Part shown: positions 1 through 12,659 of the stretch, piece after piece | How the letters are laid out: every line of letters starts with the position of its first letter | Numbering within the stretch: position 1 is the stretch's first letter | Made by a program: the position numbers and the translations under genes | Notes under the pieces: generated by a model | Seen by the model: only the letters and a program-made list of their open reading frames with translations | Database searches by the model: none | What the model was told of the DNA's origin: nothing | Assembly: GCA_028554795.2 (NCBI GenBank) | Contig: CM068838.1 | Location: forward strand, 124,069,928 to 124,133,927 | Direction of reading: 5' to 3' | Origin: Sinohyriopsis cumingii | Lineage: Eukaryota > Mollusca > Bivalvia > Unionida > Unionidae | Length of the DNA stretch: 64,000 nucleotides

Positions 1-199
1 ACACACGTCATATGTTCACGATCTGATTATTTACTATCGCAGTTACAAAGTATAAAACAACAATGTCTTGTAGCACCGAGATTTTTTCGCTTTTCAGGGA
101 TAGATACAATCTCTTCAGTGTGTTCCGCCATTTATATTGTATTACAAAAGCCGGTTTATTTGTCCTACATTCTGCAGCTGACTCTGCGAGCTATAAACA

Positions 200-1490
200 G
201 GCGTGCTATTTTTAGCAACTAACAGTGTCGGTCGATCTCTGCTATATAAGGTATCGCAATGTTGCCAGGAAGCCATTGGCTACAGTGAACAAAATTACTA
301 AGATTTATATTTAAAGCCTTTATTGGAAATTGCACTTTTAGGATTTATTTATCCGGTAATGAAGTCTAAAGCAGTGTAATTTTCTTTTGTTTTGTTTTGT
401 ATTTTAAGGTTATTTTTTAAACTTAGTACTATATTTTTACAGGCAATGTACAGCTGGTAAAACTGAGTGATTTTGCAAACATTTTATGTCGATGACAGAA
501 ATCGACTAAAAATGTACCCGTTATGGTATAAATATTTGTTGAAAATGAGGAGTTTTAAATTGCTAATTCTATTTAAAAGTACTAACGACTGTTGTTTTTT
601 TGTCTTCATCATCTTGTTTCGTTTTGTTTTTGTTAGTGTGCGCTTTTATTTCCATACCTATTTATTTGACCAAAAAAGGAACACACCAAACATTATGCAT
701 GTATGGTTCCATTTAACTAATATTTACTAAGAATGGACATAGGAAAAATATCGGTACCTACTTTGAATAAGACATACCAAGTATGTAGCTCCCAACTTAT
801 TCTGTACATTATAGTTCAGATTATGTATTTGCATTGGTAACTGTTTCTACCGAGTTATCGATTAAACTTAGTTATACATTTACTTCTTTACAATGCGCTG
901 TTATTGTGTGACGTTCAATAACAGAAATTTGAAAAACACGACGATGAGACTTGCCGCATTCTTTAATGGTGTATTTTGTGGACATATTTTGTTTCTTACC
1001 AAACTCCATTCACGTCCCTTTATTAACAAATTCGGTAAATAACAATGAACAGAAAGGTTTTGTTTTACATATGAATGCCTCACACTGAATACATCAAAGT
1101 ATAACAGTGTTTTCAGAAATATGGAGAATTTCTCATGCAAGTTCCTCAAAATACCACTTCTTTTAATTGCCAGTGGCATGTTATTTTGGAACGACCCGTC
1201 TTAACCTTCTAGAATATATGCATTCCATATACCTGGCTTGAAGGAGAGAGGGTGCAAACTGGATGGGAAAATTTCTTTCTTCAAGCTATGACAGCTGTCC
1301 GAATAAACATTTTTAATCGTTGGTGAATAATACTTTCAACCTTTTAGCGCCCCTTTATCTTGCTAAGGCAGTTATGAAAATAGACCAGACTGCCTTCCAA
1401 GAACAAACAAGTTTCATTTTAAATTCAAACTGTGAATACTCTCAGAGAGTAAATACTTTGTCCGCGATATCTTGACACTCATGGATTATG
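200..1490. repeat. Old duplicated segment, copy A
   Basis: This stretch is recognisably related to 3850-5960. Shared landmarks in the same order are the phrase ending in GGAAATTGCAC (about 325 and 3962), GTACAGCTGGTAAAAC (about 449 and 4166), AGTTATACATTTAC (about 870 and 5112), TTTATTAACAAA (about 1019 and 5272) and CTTGCTAAGGCAGT (about 1361 and 5820). Divergence with many small indels shows that the copies are old. I see no coding sequence. It could be a segmental duplication or two copies of an unnamed dispersed repeat. Confidence 0.6.
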
Positions 1491-1679
1491 GGCGAACATT
1501 CTAATACTCCTCAGGGTGATAGTATGAGTGTGTATTTCTTAGCACTCCTACCCTTTTCGTTGGCTAGTAAGTGTTGGGGTGATAGTGAAAATGGCATTTA
1601 GGTAGTAAGTGTTGTTTAACATTTACATACAATACAGAGAGCAAAAGTCCTAGGTGTTCAGGGTAATAATCTGGATACA

Positions 1680-1680
1680 A

Positions 1681-1713
<33 letters not shown>
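1680..1713. repeat. (AAT)n microsatellite
   Basis: About eleven tandem AAT units. Confidence 0.9.
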
Positions 1714-2199
1714 TGTTTCTTCTTTTGTATTTTCTACAGTGCTGTTGTCAGTTTTACTAATAAAGAGCGCTCTCAAATAAATTCACTCCAAATAGATACA
1801 TAATATGGAAGGCAAAAAACTTAGACCAGAACTGTGAAATTGAGTTACTTCCCATTTCCCGTAACCTTGTCTGAATGAGTCACATAATCGCAATAATATA
1901 ACATGGAAAACAGAAGAAAAAAAAAAACAACAACACACTTACACAAATAAAACCATGAGCATGTGTCATATATGTGCACATACTTTAGTCTAGGTAAGTG
2001 TTTTGTATAATTGTTTGCCTTAGGCAAAAGAGTCCGCAAATCCGGACGATGCTCAGACCATCCTGACACAAAAGCTGCATTATTTATATTTTAAAGATAA
2101 AAAACATACACTGGGCAATAGATGATTATTTATATAACAAAATTATGAGACATCTCCTGAAATAAATGTCCTATTTCAAATTAGCGAATCTATTCTCAT

Positions 2200-2370
2200 C
2201 AATAGTTAAATGTATGTCACTTCAATAGATAGATAGATGTCTCATCAATAGATAAATTAATGTCTCATAAATAGATAGATAGATGTCTCATCAATAGATA
2301 AATATATGTTTCATCAATAGATAAATTTGTCTCATCAATAGATAAATGGATGTCTCGTTAAGAGATAAAT
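2200..2370. repeat. Minisatellite, unit about 20 bp
   Basis: Tandem imperfect units built on TGTCTCATCAATAGATAAAT, repeated about seven to eight times with internal GATA expansions. Confidence 0.8.
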
Positions 2371-2452
2371 AAATGATAACAACCTGATAACCAATATCTG
2401 AAAAATCCCTGAAATGAATGCCCTGTTTCAAATTAATAACTGTATGTTTCCT

Positions 2453-2453
<1 letters not shown>

Positions 2454-2521
<68 letters not shown>
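2454..2521. repeat. (AT)n microsatellite
   Basis: Uninterrupted TA dinucleotide run of about 68 bp. Confidence 0.95.
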
Positions 2522-2522
<1 letters not shown>

Positions 2523-4267
2523 CATATTTGTTTCTAATTAAATTTACCAAATAAATATTGTGTAAGGAGTTATTAATCAGCAACATGATAATACACTATT
2601 CTTTAGTGCCGTTATTTAATTTCTATCCAGCGAATAAAACCTCGAACTTGTACAAAAACGTAAGGTTGGAAATATTAAGGAACCTAAATATTTTATTTAA
2701 AATGCTGCCTAAATATAGCAAAGCTTTATTTCTAAATATATATTTTAATATTTTGATACAAATATTATAAACTAGCAAGTCCATATAAAGAGAAAATGAT
2801 CGCAAACGTATTTAACATCAGCGTTATATTTTGTGTTCTAGAATGGTTTTAAACTCAGTAAACTGGAAATTGACAGCAAAGGTGCTTTCATTGATCAACC
2901 AGGTTTTGCAAATTGAATGTCAGATGTTCTCACAATTAATGTTTGCTATTAACTTAAGGGCGTACTGATGAAACACTATTAAACAATACAAAATAATATG
3001 ATGTTAAATTATAGCGGCATTAATTATTTCAGCGTTAACACCATACAATTAATTGATGCATCATAAATTCAGGGGTATCAGTTTTTTTTAGACAAAGATT
3101 AGTAAAAAATATATTTCATTTTTCAACAGAGATAACACCATCATTTTTCGTTACTTTATCAATTGCTTTATCAGAATTATTACGAGATCACCAAGAATAG
3201 AGCGAAACAGACCTATGATATAATTTTGAATTCGTTTGACGTGAATCTAGCAGAGATGGAAGCGCCAATAGCAACGCTTTTTTAGTTGCTACATAATACA
3301 TTTTTTATGTCCGTTGAAAACATTAGCCTCCAACACCAGCACTACTGCCCACCTAAATATGAGACTTGCAAAGAATGGTCATCTGTACAATCAGACGAAG
3401 TTGAAATACTGTGAAAATCAGCTGCAACATTTTCTAATCAGAACGCGTGGAGCTGATAGGCAGAAGATTCTCATCTACTGGAATTCCCAAATTGGTTCAA
3501 CATAAACAGTGTCATTTCATGCTACTTAATCTCTCAACCGTCCTTGGCATCGATATAGGGTTTAAAATAGGTCACCGTACTTACATTTGCCCTTTAAATC
3601 AAAGTGTGGCTGCAAGTCGTGCAACGTTAGCAAAACATTCGGTTTGAAACTGGTTAAAATCCGTAAACTACGGCATTTTCGGAAAAACAAGGAAGCATAT
3701 GCAATATTGTGGTGTTATTGCAAAAAATATTACACTCATGTTTAAGAGGTTTATCGCTTTTCAGAAACTAACGGCATCCCTGACAACAAAGAATTCTACA
3801 TAGACCATTTCAGTTATCATCACTTTCATCTCCTTAATTCGATTTTAAAGTTATGTCGTCGAATGTAGTCGTATGTAAATTGTTGTAATGTATCACAATA
3901 TTAGCAGGCAGACATTGACTATAATGAGCAAAATAGTTCAGAATTATATTGAAACCAGCAGTGGAAATTGCACGTCTAATGTCAAGTTCACTAGCAATGA
4001 AGCTACCTTTCTTTTGTGTGATTTTGGCTTTTTCTGCGTGGGCGTAAAATGTTGTACACACTTTTGATGTTTTCTGCCCTTTGTTGAAAATCTGGATTCT
4101 CTCACATTAGTGTAGGTAATACTTTAGGAATGAGGATTAACAGTATATTTTTTTATAAACGGTGTACAGTTGGTAAAACGGAGTTGATGTTTTTTAAAAA
4201 GAAATAAGGAAAATGAATTCCTAAGTCCCTTTATTACTAGTACCAATCAACCCGTTTGTTTAATTTC

Positions 4268-4282
4268 CATAACTTTTCCTAA
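4268..4282. repeat. Left 15-bp target-site duplication of Penelope fragment
   Basis: CATAACTTTTCCTAA, repeated exactly at 4880-4894 on the other side of the Penelope fragment. Confidence 0.7.
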
Positions 4283-4879
4283 TAAAATAAACTAGAGACA
4301 AACAGTCATACATATAATTATATTGTTATAAAGGATATACAATATATCAATTTAAATTATACAGTTTTATATAGTGCATTAGCATTAAGTCCATTAGGAT
4401 ACAGAGTATCTAACTTATGAATCCAATAAGTTTCTTTTATGAGTCTATTCATGTCACCATGCACACTATCTATTGGCATGAAAGAAAAATCAAGTAGAGA
4501 GTGATTATTGGTGTTAAAGTGTGTTGAAACATTAGAGGAAAACTGAGGATCTCTATAATTTTTTATATGAAAGCGATGATTATTCATTCTCTTAGAAACT
4601 TGTTGTAGTGTTTGTCCAACATATTGCATGCTACATTTTTTACAGGTTATTAAATAAATCACATCAGTTGATATGCAGTTATTATTATCGCGTAGAGAAA
4701 ATACCTCTTTTGTATTAGCACTACTGAAAGAGTACTATATCTTATGTTTGCACATTGAGAACACCGGTGTCTGTTACATTTAGATGACGAAAAGTGTATT
4801 TTTTTATATTTTCTGTCTGTTTAGTTCTGATTAAAAAATCTTGCAACTTTTATGAAAAGTAGCAAATTTTATCACAATT
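4283..4879 (-). mobile_element. Penelope-like retroelement fragment with GIY-YIG domain
   Basis: On the minus strand this ~600-bp insert encodes the C-terminal region of a Penelope-like element: a Cys-rich stretch followed by a GIY-YIG endonuclease domain, seen as VIYLITCKKC, then QYVGQT, then an Arg and a His in KRMNNHRF. The CKKC pair before the YVG motif is typical of Penelope-type GIY-YIG enzymes, which nick DNA for target-primed reverse transcription. The reverse transcriptase part is absent, so the copy is 5'-truncated and it is a broken fossil. It is flanked by the 15-bp direct repeat CATAACTTTTCCTAA (4268-4282 and 4880-4894), read as a target-site duplication. Confidence 0.75.
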
Positions 4880-4894
4880 CATAACTTTTCCTAA
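4880..4894. repeat. Right 15-bp target-site duplication of Penelope fragment
   Basis: Exact copy of 4268-4282. In the related copy A the two flanking sequences are contiguous, consistent with an insertion here after the duplication. Confidence 0.7.
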
Positions 4895-5591
4895 AACAAA
4901 TAAAAATGGTGAACATTATACACGTAAAGGTCCACATTATACATGAAAAGGTCCACTTAGCTAATCTTTGTTAATCATGGATATAGATAAATATCGAAAT
5001 CTACTTTACATACAACATGACAAGTATACTGTACCCAACTTTGTCTGCACAGTATAGCCCAGACACTGTTTACATTGAAACTGTGCTTCTAGCGAGTTGA
5101 CGTTTAAAATTAGTTATACATTTACCTGTTGATAGTGTGCTGTTATTTTCTTCACAATTATAGCTGTATGAAATAATAGACGGAGGGGAGCAGAGGTAGA
5201 TTTTGCCGTTGTCTTTATGGTGGTTATTTTATGGACATATTTTACTTCTTTCAAAAATATATTCACTTTTCTTTATTAACAAACTCTGGAAATTAACAAT
5301 GAATCGCACATTTTTAAATTCGTCTATGAATTGCCTACAAACGATGACATTAAAGTATCACGCTGAGTTTGTTAGAAATGTGGAGCGAAAATAAGGTCAG
5401 TTGCTCATGTATATTATCCCAGACATGACTTTGTTTCAATTGTCAGTAGTGCGTTGTTTAAGAAGTGCCTTCGCTTCTAACATACGTGCATTTCAACTAA
5501 TAGTTTCAAGTATGGCATTGTTGTTTGGGTGTGTAGGTGGGATTGGGAATGGTGAAAAATGGATGGTTATTATTTTCTCCGCCAAAGATAT

Positions 5592-5710
<119 letters not shown>

Positions 5711-5960
5711 TGCAAGCGAACACTTCGGCTTTATACAACACCTCACAGTCAAAATTGATGACTGATAACATCCAAGCTAGAATAGGAATAATATATTCAT
5801 CCCTTTTTGGCGCCCTTCCTCTTGCTAAGGCAGTAATAATTATATGCTAGTTTGCCTTGCAATAACACATCAATTTATATTTATAATTATACTGTCAATA
5901 CACCCAGGGTGTAGTTTCTTTGTCCGCTATAGTTTGCTCTTCTCAATGCAGATCTTTTGA

Positions 5961-6689
5961 GCTGTGTTTTGCACTCCAAATACATATACCTATAGGTATA
6001 TGAATGCCTTGAAAAGACTGGCTCAAACGTGATGTGATTATTTTCACTCATTGAAGGTACAAATCTGTAAACATGCCAATGTGATAATATAATATAATAT
6101 TTATTGCTTTGATCGCAATTTAAAATATATTGTAAATTGTTTGAAAAATATCTGATAGAAGCAAAATATCGGCCAAGATAATGTTATTAAACGGACATGA
6201 AAATGTGATCATACACATTCAAATATTGACCTATGACCCCTGCCTAGAAGAATGCATTTATATTAGTTGTATATATCAAATTTCATCCATTTATCTCTAA
6301 CGAAAGTGTGACAGACGGATAGATACGCCAAGTGGCTATGCCGACTATGGTGTAAAAATCGGCCTTTAAATAACTTACAGACTAAATACTTACAAGCATA
6401 CTATCAATGGTTTAATGCCATCATTTGTTGTTTGTTTACAAAGTACCCGCAAGGAGGGACAAAATAAACTACAAATGGTATTTCAAAATATACGCTATCT
6501 GCACCAGTAATTTTTAATATTGTCGATGCAAAAATTAAATATAGTAACAATAAAAGTACTTGCAGTGGCTTGACTCGAACATCGAAAAGTGCAAGGATGC
6601 ATATCCTTTTTTTAACCGACCTGAATCTTGGACATAATGTAAACTTTCCTTGAAATTTCAATTGCCGCGGAATTATCCAATTTATCTAT
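5961..6689. other. Non-coding host DNA
   Basis: No recognisable gene, RNA or repeat. Confidence 0.4.
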
Positions 6690-6890
6690 CACCAATAATA
6701 GTTTATGTTCTTTCGAGTGCCCGAGATATTCATATCTCTCCTCTGTCTCCGTGGGTTCAAGACTTGGCTCGAACAATGTGGGTATGTGAGAAAGTTTGCA
6801 AGTTGCTTCCCGTAGATCGGTGATTATTCCCGGATCTTCCTACCCGGGTTAATCCACCATAAAATATACCGGGCGCCACACACAGCCTAT
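6690..6890 (+). mobile_element. Probable degenerate SINE
   Basis: Contains a box-B-like GTGGGTTCAAGAC (about 6751) followed by CTTCCCGTAGATCGGTG and CCGGGTTAATCCACCATAAAA. This resembles the tRNA-related head and conserved central block of SINEs spread in molluscs and other invertebrates (recalled, not searched). No clear tail or target duplication is visible. Confidence 0.4.
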
Positions 6891-9509
6891 CATGTAGTAA
6901 ATTATTTTTTATTTTTTGTAATTCATTATGAATGCAAGTGTTTTCATATTTTGTTTTGCACATAATATACTATTTGTTAAAATTAATTTTACTTCTTACT
7001 GCTCCGACAGCGGTACAATCAATATATGTGACTTTGTATTAGTCTTTCGACATAAAATATCCTGTCCCGTCAATGTAATAATGTAACATGCATTGCCTTG
7101 ATAATTTGGTTTATATGAAACAAGTGAGGAAAACTTGCATGAATACTTTTCCTGTTTTCATTTTAAAGATACAAGCTATTTAAGTTTGACATCCAGCCTT
7201 AATTCTCGGATAATGAGCAAGTGTTTGATAATAACTCTTGATGCTAAGAACATTTTCTAACACGTATATGCTAGGACCCATCACAGATGAACGACCAATG
7301 AAAATTCGCAAAATAGGAAGGTAGGTCACGATTGGTGCTTACCTGTGAGAGTGAAATAATATGGTAACCACTGCACCGCCCCTCTTCACTAGCATATCTC
7401 CTCTTTTACAGTGGTTGAATTGAACTACACCGATATTGACTACTTACCTTCCTTTACGGGAGGAGGTAAACGTTATAAGAGACTTGCACATTATCTCATA
7501 ATGTACAAGGTATAACAATTAACACTAAAGAATTGATGCAACATGGACAGTATTGCAATTTATACACAATGTACGAAACATCTCTCCCTGTTATCTTCTT
7601 TCAAACAGTTGATGTCACTATATTGACTATTTTATTTACTAAGGCCGTCGATATTGATAGATACTCCTAAACACAAATTATGGACAGATAGCCTGCTGTC
7701 TAGGTTCTTCGTCTAAGTTAGCAAATAGGAAACAATGTTTCATCTTGGGCCAGACTTTCAGTGCTTTATATCATCAATAAGCAGAGAGAGATATATAGAG
7801 AGTGAGATAGATAACTATTGTTACAAACCCAGATCTTTACTTCTTCCTCTCATCCTTAAAATAAATCTAATCCCTTCCAAAAATCCGCTGTAACAGTCAT
7901 GCCTTCTAATACACCTGTTAATAATTGATGCATGGGTTCCGACATGACAAATTAGGTACATTATTATACATTTCTAACCAACTACTGCCACTGAATGAGA
8001 TAAGTTCCACGAGCGACTATATAAAAATTCCGGCGCATAATGCTTACAGTGTCCATTAGTTAGACAAAATGATACATGATTAGGAGTTTGTTAATATACA
8101 TGCTTTATTGTGATCCCAAATTATACTAGAGAAGATTATATATAACCCATTAGCAAGGTCTTCCAGTAGATGACGCAGAAAAGAGCAATATTTATGTTTG
8201 CAACAGCAACAGGCAAACGACCCTAAGGAAGGCTGTAACATACAGGCATACATGAAAACAAAAAATATTCTACTAGAGTCCCCATACCTATTTCACACCC
8301 ATCTGCAAGTTCATAGCTCATACTTATTTATTACAAATAATAATGGTTGGCAAGCTCAGCAAATTGTCTTTCTTTGAAGACTCTAACCTTTTCTGGGTAT
8401 GATTTTAAGCAAAGTTATCCACTTTACTTTAAATAAATTCTTATCCCGGACGAACTCCCAATATATGTTACGACTAAATGGTCTTACACTAAAGTAACAG
8501 AAAGAAGTAAAATCAACAAATTTTTTAATAATTAAGACATTTTAATTCTCTAAGTTATAAAATGAAAATATAAGAGGAAATTACAGTATTATGAATTAAA
8601 TCTAAAATAATCCTAAATGATCAAACATACATCCTAAAGAAAAAAGTGGTCCTAATGAATTCCAGTGTCCAAAATACCTTTGAATGAATTTACAGCAATC
8701 TCAAAATGTTGCTTTAATCCAGACAGTCATATGAGCATTTTGTAACCCCATCGAATAGGCCAATCAAAACATTCCTCTCTGATTAATTATAAACGCAATA
8801 TTAAATACATCTGCAGATTGATATTAAAACAGAAACAATAATAGGAAACATGAACTAAAAATTAATTAATTATTCACTTCAGCCAGATTATATATACCCT
8901 ACAGTCTACAAAGAAAGGTAATAATCTAGAAACCAAATCACACGAAGAAATCAAGTTAATTTATACGTTAGTAAAGGAAAACAATGATATAAGATTCGAG
9001 GAATTTACGGAGAAGATGCTACATGACCTATTAGTAAATTATATCATTCTCAAAGCATGAGAATTCTTAAACATCAGATTTGTTAATTTTGTAATTGTGG
9101 CTAAGACATTATTAAACATTTATTTTAATCCTGTATGTTATATTAAGTCTTTATCGAACATTGTGAAAATGGATTTTAAAAAAAATATGAATATAAATAT
9201 AGAAATAATATGGTGTAATATAAAGTTGGTAACTTTGTGTAAAACAAAACTATTTATTGATTTCACAGAATATCATATATGCGTTTGAAAGACAATAATA
9301 CAATAAAAATGCAATACAGTAATATGTCATTATTTTTCATGCCATCAAAATCAGGTGCACATTATAGGTCTTAATATTGTTACCTTGACAGTTATGTAGA
9401 TATAATTTGTCCTTTCAAACTGACTCCATGTTCCAGTTTACATATCGATTTGCATGACAAATATGCTCTAAATCATTCGATTAGGCTGTACTTTTAACAA
9501 ATACAAGAG
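6891..9509. other. Non-coding DNA downstream of the TENA gene
   Basis: AT-rich with no convincing coding exon or RNA gene. It lies 3' of the minus-strand TENA gene. A TTTATT at 9253-9258 (AATAAA on the minus strand), about 255 bp beyond the stop codon, is a possible polyadenylation signal. Confidence 0.4.
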
Positions 9510-9698
9510 TTATAAATTACTAAACACAGAGTTGAAGAAATTTGCTTCCGCCTGCATCATGTTTCTATAGAGTGTGAGCGCCAGCTTCTTGTCTATTAGG
9601 CTGGACTTATCATCTATAACTTTATCCAATGCCTTGTAACTGACGGAACTGGAATTGAGGTTCTCTTTAACCCAACTTTCATAGACACCAAAGTTGTG
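9510..9698 (-). CDS. TENA/THI-4 domain protein, exon 4 (last)
   Basis: Encodes residues 203-264 of the host TENA-family protein and the TAA stop. The acceptor is a TTTCAG just above 9698, in phase 0 with exon 3. The segment contains VYESWVKENL, which corresponds to the YxxWI segment of TenA proteins, and ends in a helix with QAEANFF, whose Glu253 matches the conserved C-terminal active-site Glu in the ExxFF motif of the family. The open frame continues upstream through an AAT/AT microsatellite, but that part is intron. Confidence 0.85.
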   Translation of the reverse strand, partial: HNFGVYESWVKENLNSSSVSYKALDKVIDDKSSLIDKKLALTLYRNMMQAEANFFNSVFSNL

Positions 9699-9701
9699 CT
9701 G

Positions 9702-9702
9702 A

Positions 9703-9744
<42 letters not shown>
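9702..9744. repeat. (AAT)n microsatellite in intron 3
   Basis: About fourteen AAT units immediately upstream of the exon 4 acceptor, close enough to replace part of the usual polypyrimidine tract. Confidence 0.9.
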
Positions 9745-9745
<1 letters not shown>

Positions 9746-9790
9746 GTAGTGATAAGAATACTAATATCTTAGTTACAGGAAAATAAATGT

Positions 9791-9900
<110 letters not shown>

Positions 9901-10790
9901 AACACGCGCACATATACAAGCTCCTACGTTTTCTGGTAACTCGATATCCTTAATATTCTGCGTCCATTTCGACATACAAGTCACAAGTTGCGTTTGGGAG
10001 TTATGTTTTGCTAAATATCCATGCATTTTGATGTAACCAATGTAAAAACTTGGCATAGTTAACAATTCGTTGAATCGTGTCATATATACAATACGAACTG
10101 AAAAAGTGCAATGTTACTAGGAAATTTCGATGTGAGTAACCGCACGAATCGGGAAAAAAACAAGGAACTTTATTTTGCTGATTTTATTATGCATAATGCA
10201 CAAGATAGAGAGACTAAAGGAAGAATAGTATATATGAAGATTTTCCCATATTCCATACAAATATTTAATATGCTCAGTATCTATTAGAAATGAATATTCA
10301 GCTCCAGTTTCTTTTTCGATATAGGAAAATTGACAGCAGTTATTCAGTCAACATGAAAATCTCAAGAAGTTTGACATGTCGTTTGGCTGGCTTCTTCAAT
10401 TTCTATGATCAAAGTTCCGATGAGTTGGACAAGCTATCCATCTAAGTTGCAACATGGACACTACTCAAATAAGCATTATATCTCTTCCTATTGCCATTTA
10501 TAGTGTCACTTCTATAAACAGATCGAAAATAAATATCAAAGTGTCATCCACGAGTTATTTCCTCTAATTTTGAAATCAACTCGATCAAGATGGCATCCAA
10601 ACCTTTGGGACTGGATGCACGCTAATTTTCTTTTAATACTGAACCATCGATACTGCCTACGACAACTAATTTTGCCAAAATATCTGTCTCATGATGTAAG
10701 AATATAGTGCTTTTCGTAACTTTGACCCGCAACATGGGGCTAGAAATGCTAATACTCTACCGTAATCAGTGATGTTAAACAAATACTTAC

Positions 10791-10983
10791 CTGTTGGTCC
10801 GATATTTCCTTTCCAAGCCAGGGCCAAAGTTTTGCACAGGGTATCAAGGTAACAACGAAGTACAGTGGGCTCATATTCACGGCAACATTCTTTAGCTGGC
10901 CAAGGTAATCAGCACATGCATTATTCAGGGCTATTCCGCTAGGATCTCCTATATGCCAGACTTCGAACAGGCCTCTATAATAT
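10791..10983 (-). CDS. TENA/THI-4 domain protein, exon 3
   Basis: Encodes residues 138-202. The acceptor TTTCTAG and donor GTAAGT are clear, and the exon begins in phase 2 and ends in phase 0, matching its neighbours. It contains YYRGLFEVW, the helix YLGQLKNVAV, and LIPCAKLWPWLG, the counterpart of the TenA motif with the catalytic Cys in a PC-x(2-3)-W/Y-x-x-G context; Cys187 is retained. TenA enzymes hydrolyse aminopyrimidine or thiamine; which substrate is used here cannot be told. Confidence 0.85.
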
Positions 10984-11048
10984 CTAGAAACCACAATCAT
11001 ATTTGAAATTTGTATTTGAAGAATGGACTCTCCCTCTCCCCCACCCCC

Positions 11049-11050
<2 letters not shown>

Positions 11051-11084
<34 letters not shown>
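11051..11084. repeat. (CT)n microsatellite in intron 2
   Basis: About seventeen CT dinucleotides. Confidence 0.9.
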
Positions 11085-11089
<5 letters not shown>

Positions 11090-11366
11090 CACATATATAT
11101 TATTAACTCCTTTTATCACTATTCCTCGTTCTGGGATACAATATGTCCAATAACTTTCTTAATAATGTATCCAGGTTGTGGTTTGCCGATTTGAAAGTTC
11201 AGGATGGTGCAATAAACATTGCGTTTGTATGTTTCTTATGAGTGTAAGTGTGTATTTTTTGCATGGGACAATGATACGTCATCTTTAGTCTTCTAAATAC
11301 AATGGTTTTCACAGTAGTTTCCGTAAAGCTTGAAATCTTGGGACTTTGTTAACACAAGAAATATGG

Positions 11367-11369
<3 letters not shown>

Positions 11370-11461
<92 letters not shown>
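11370..11461. repeat. (AT)n microsatellite in intron 2
   Basis: About 92 bp of AT dinucleotides. Confidence 0.95.
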
Positions 11462-11464
<3 letters not shown>

Positions 11465-11724
11465 TTCGGTGAGTCACCAAAATTTTTGATTTTGATGACA
11501 AGGTTAGCCGGCAGATATTTAGTGTCGTCTTCATCAGTTGGTATTTATCAGGCAAAGAAATGTGTGCGTATCGTTCCCAGTCATTCATTTTAATAGGAAA
11601 AAAACTAACTCGGTCTCCTTGTGAGGTTGTCTTTACTAATAGCTGTTCTCATCACACTCTATGTTTCTCTAATTGGCATTAACTATCATTTAAATGTTTT
11701 GAGTGTTTCGTGAATCTACCTTAC

Positions 11725-11851
11725 CTCTCCAATGATGCCGATCTTTTCTCCAGGATCTTTCGAAGTTCTGAATCCGTTGTTTTATTCACCGCTATGTCGA
11801 TGAATTGCTTGACGTAGTAGCAATAAATACAATCCTGAACCACGTAACCGC
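11725..11851 (-). CDS. TENA/THI-4 domain protein, exon 2
   Basis: A 127-nt exon encoding residues 96-138. Acceptor CTCTTTAG and donor GTAAGG flank it. It carries GGYVVQDCIYCYYVKQF, which matches the TenA signature (FxxYLxQDxxYL), keeping Asp102 and Tyr105 at the positions of the substrate-binding Asp and Tyr of bacterial TenA. The first codon is split with exon 1 (G|GC) and the last with exon 3 (AG|A). It is too short to be noticed as an open frame and was found by splice-phase reading. Confidence 0.85.
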
Positions 11852-12659
11852 CTAAAGAGAGAAGACATGGAATGCATTCAGTGAAATTATTGATTGATAG
11901 GCTTAGTTAGTATTAACTTATATTCGAAAAATATGAAAAGTGTCTAGGAAAGAATCTAATTTTTGTACGTTTGATCCACACGGAAGGAAATGCTAAGATG
12001 CAAAGTTCCCTATTCGTTTGCGACCGTGGTTGTCCCTCAGTTCTGCAGTTTTAAATACCGTATAGAAAACCAAGCGTTAATCATCCTAATGTAGTCATAT
12101 CAGCTGGGGAATAATTCTGTACCAAAGATACACTTTGTACACATGAAGACACAGTACACAATAAATGGTAACATAATGCACCATGAGGCGTGTGTATATT
12201 TTCTCTTACAAACAAACATTATATATTCTTACTATCCTATGGTCAAACACTAAGTGACAGAAATTGGGGGCTCGTTCGGAATTCGAATATCAGAATTATT
12301 TCAGCTATATTCAAACTGATTTTGAAAATTTAAATTCATTTTTTTTTTGGGGGGGGGAGATATCATTGTACCTTGTGTTTCGATTTTACTTAATACAACC
12401 AGCAAGCTTTCATATTATTGTCTAGGTTGTAGAGTTTTGTTTCCAATCCAACACAGAAAGGGTTGGATTATTTAAAGAAGGATGAGTTGTTTTTCGGATG
12501 TAAAACAGCCTTTGTAAGCAAGAGAAATAAGAAATATTTTGATCTCGTATTTGATGTGGAAAAAAAAAACATTTTTGATGCAAGTGCTTGAGGATCAATT
12601 ACGTCTCTACCTAGCTCTGAAATGAAATTAAAATAACTAAAACACAAACTCCAGACAGA

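Larger units (their letters stand above)
1491..3849. other. Non-coding host DNA between duplicated segments
   Basis: AT-rich sequence with no recognisable gene, RNA or transposon apart from the simple repeats listed separately. The short open frames here have no recognisable motif and look like chance. Confidence 0.5.
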
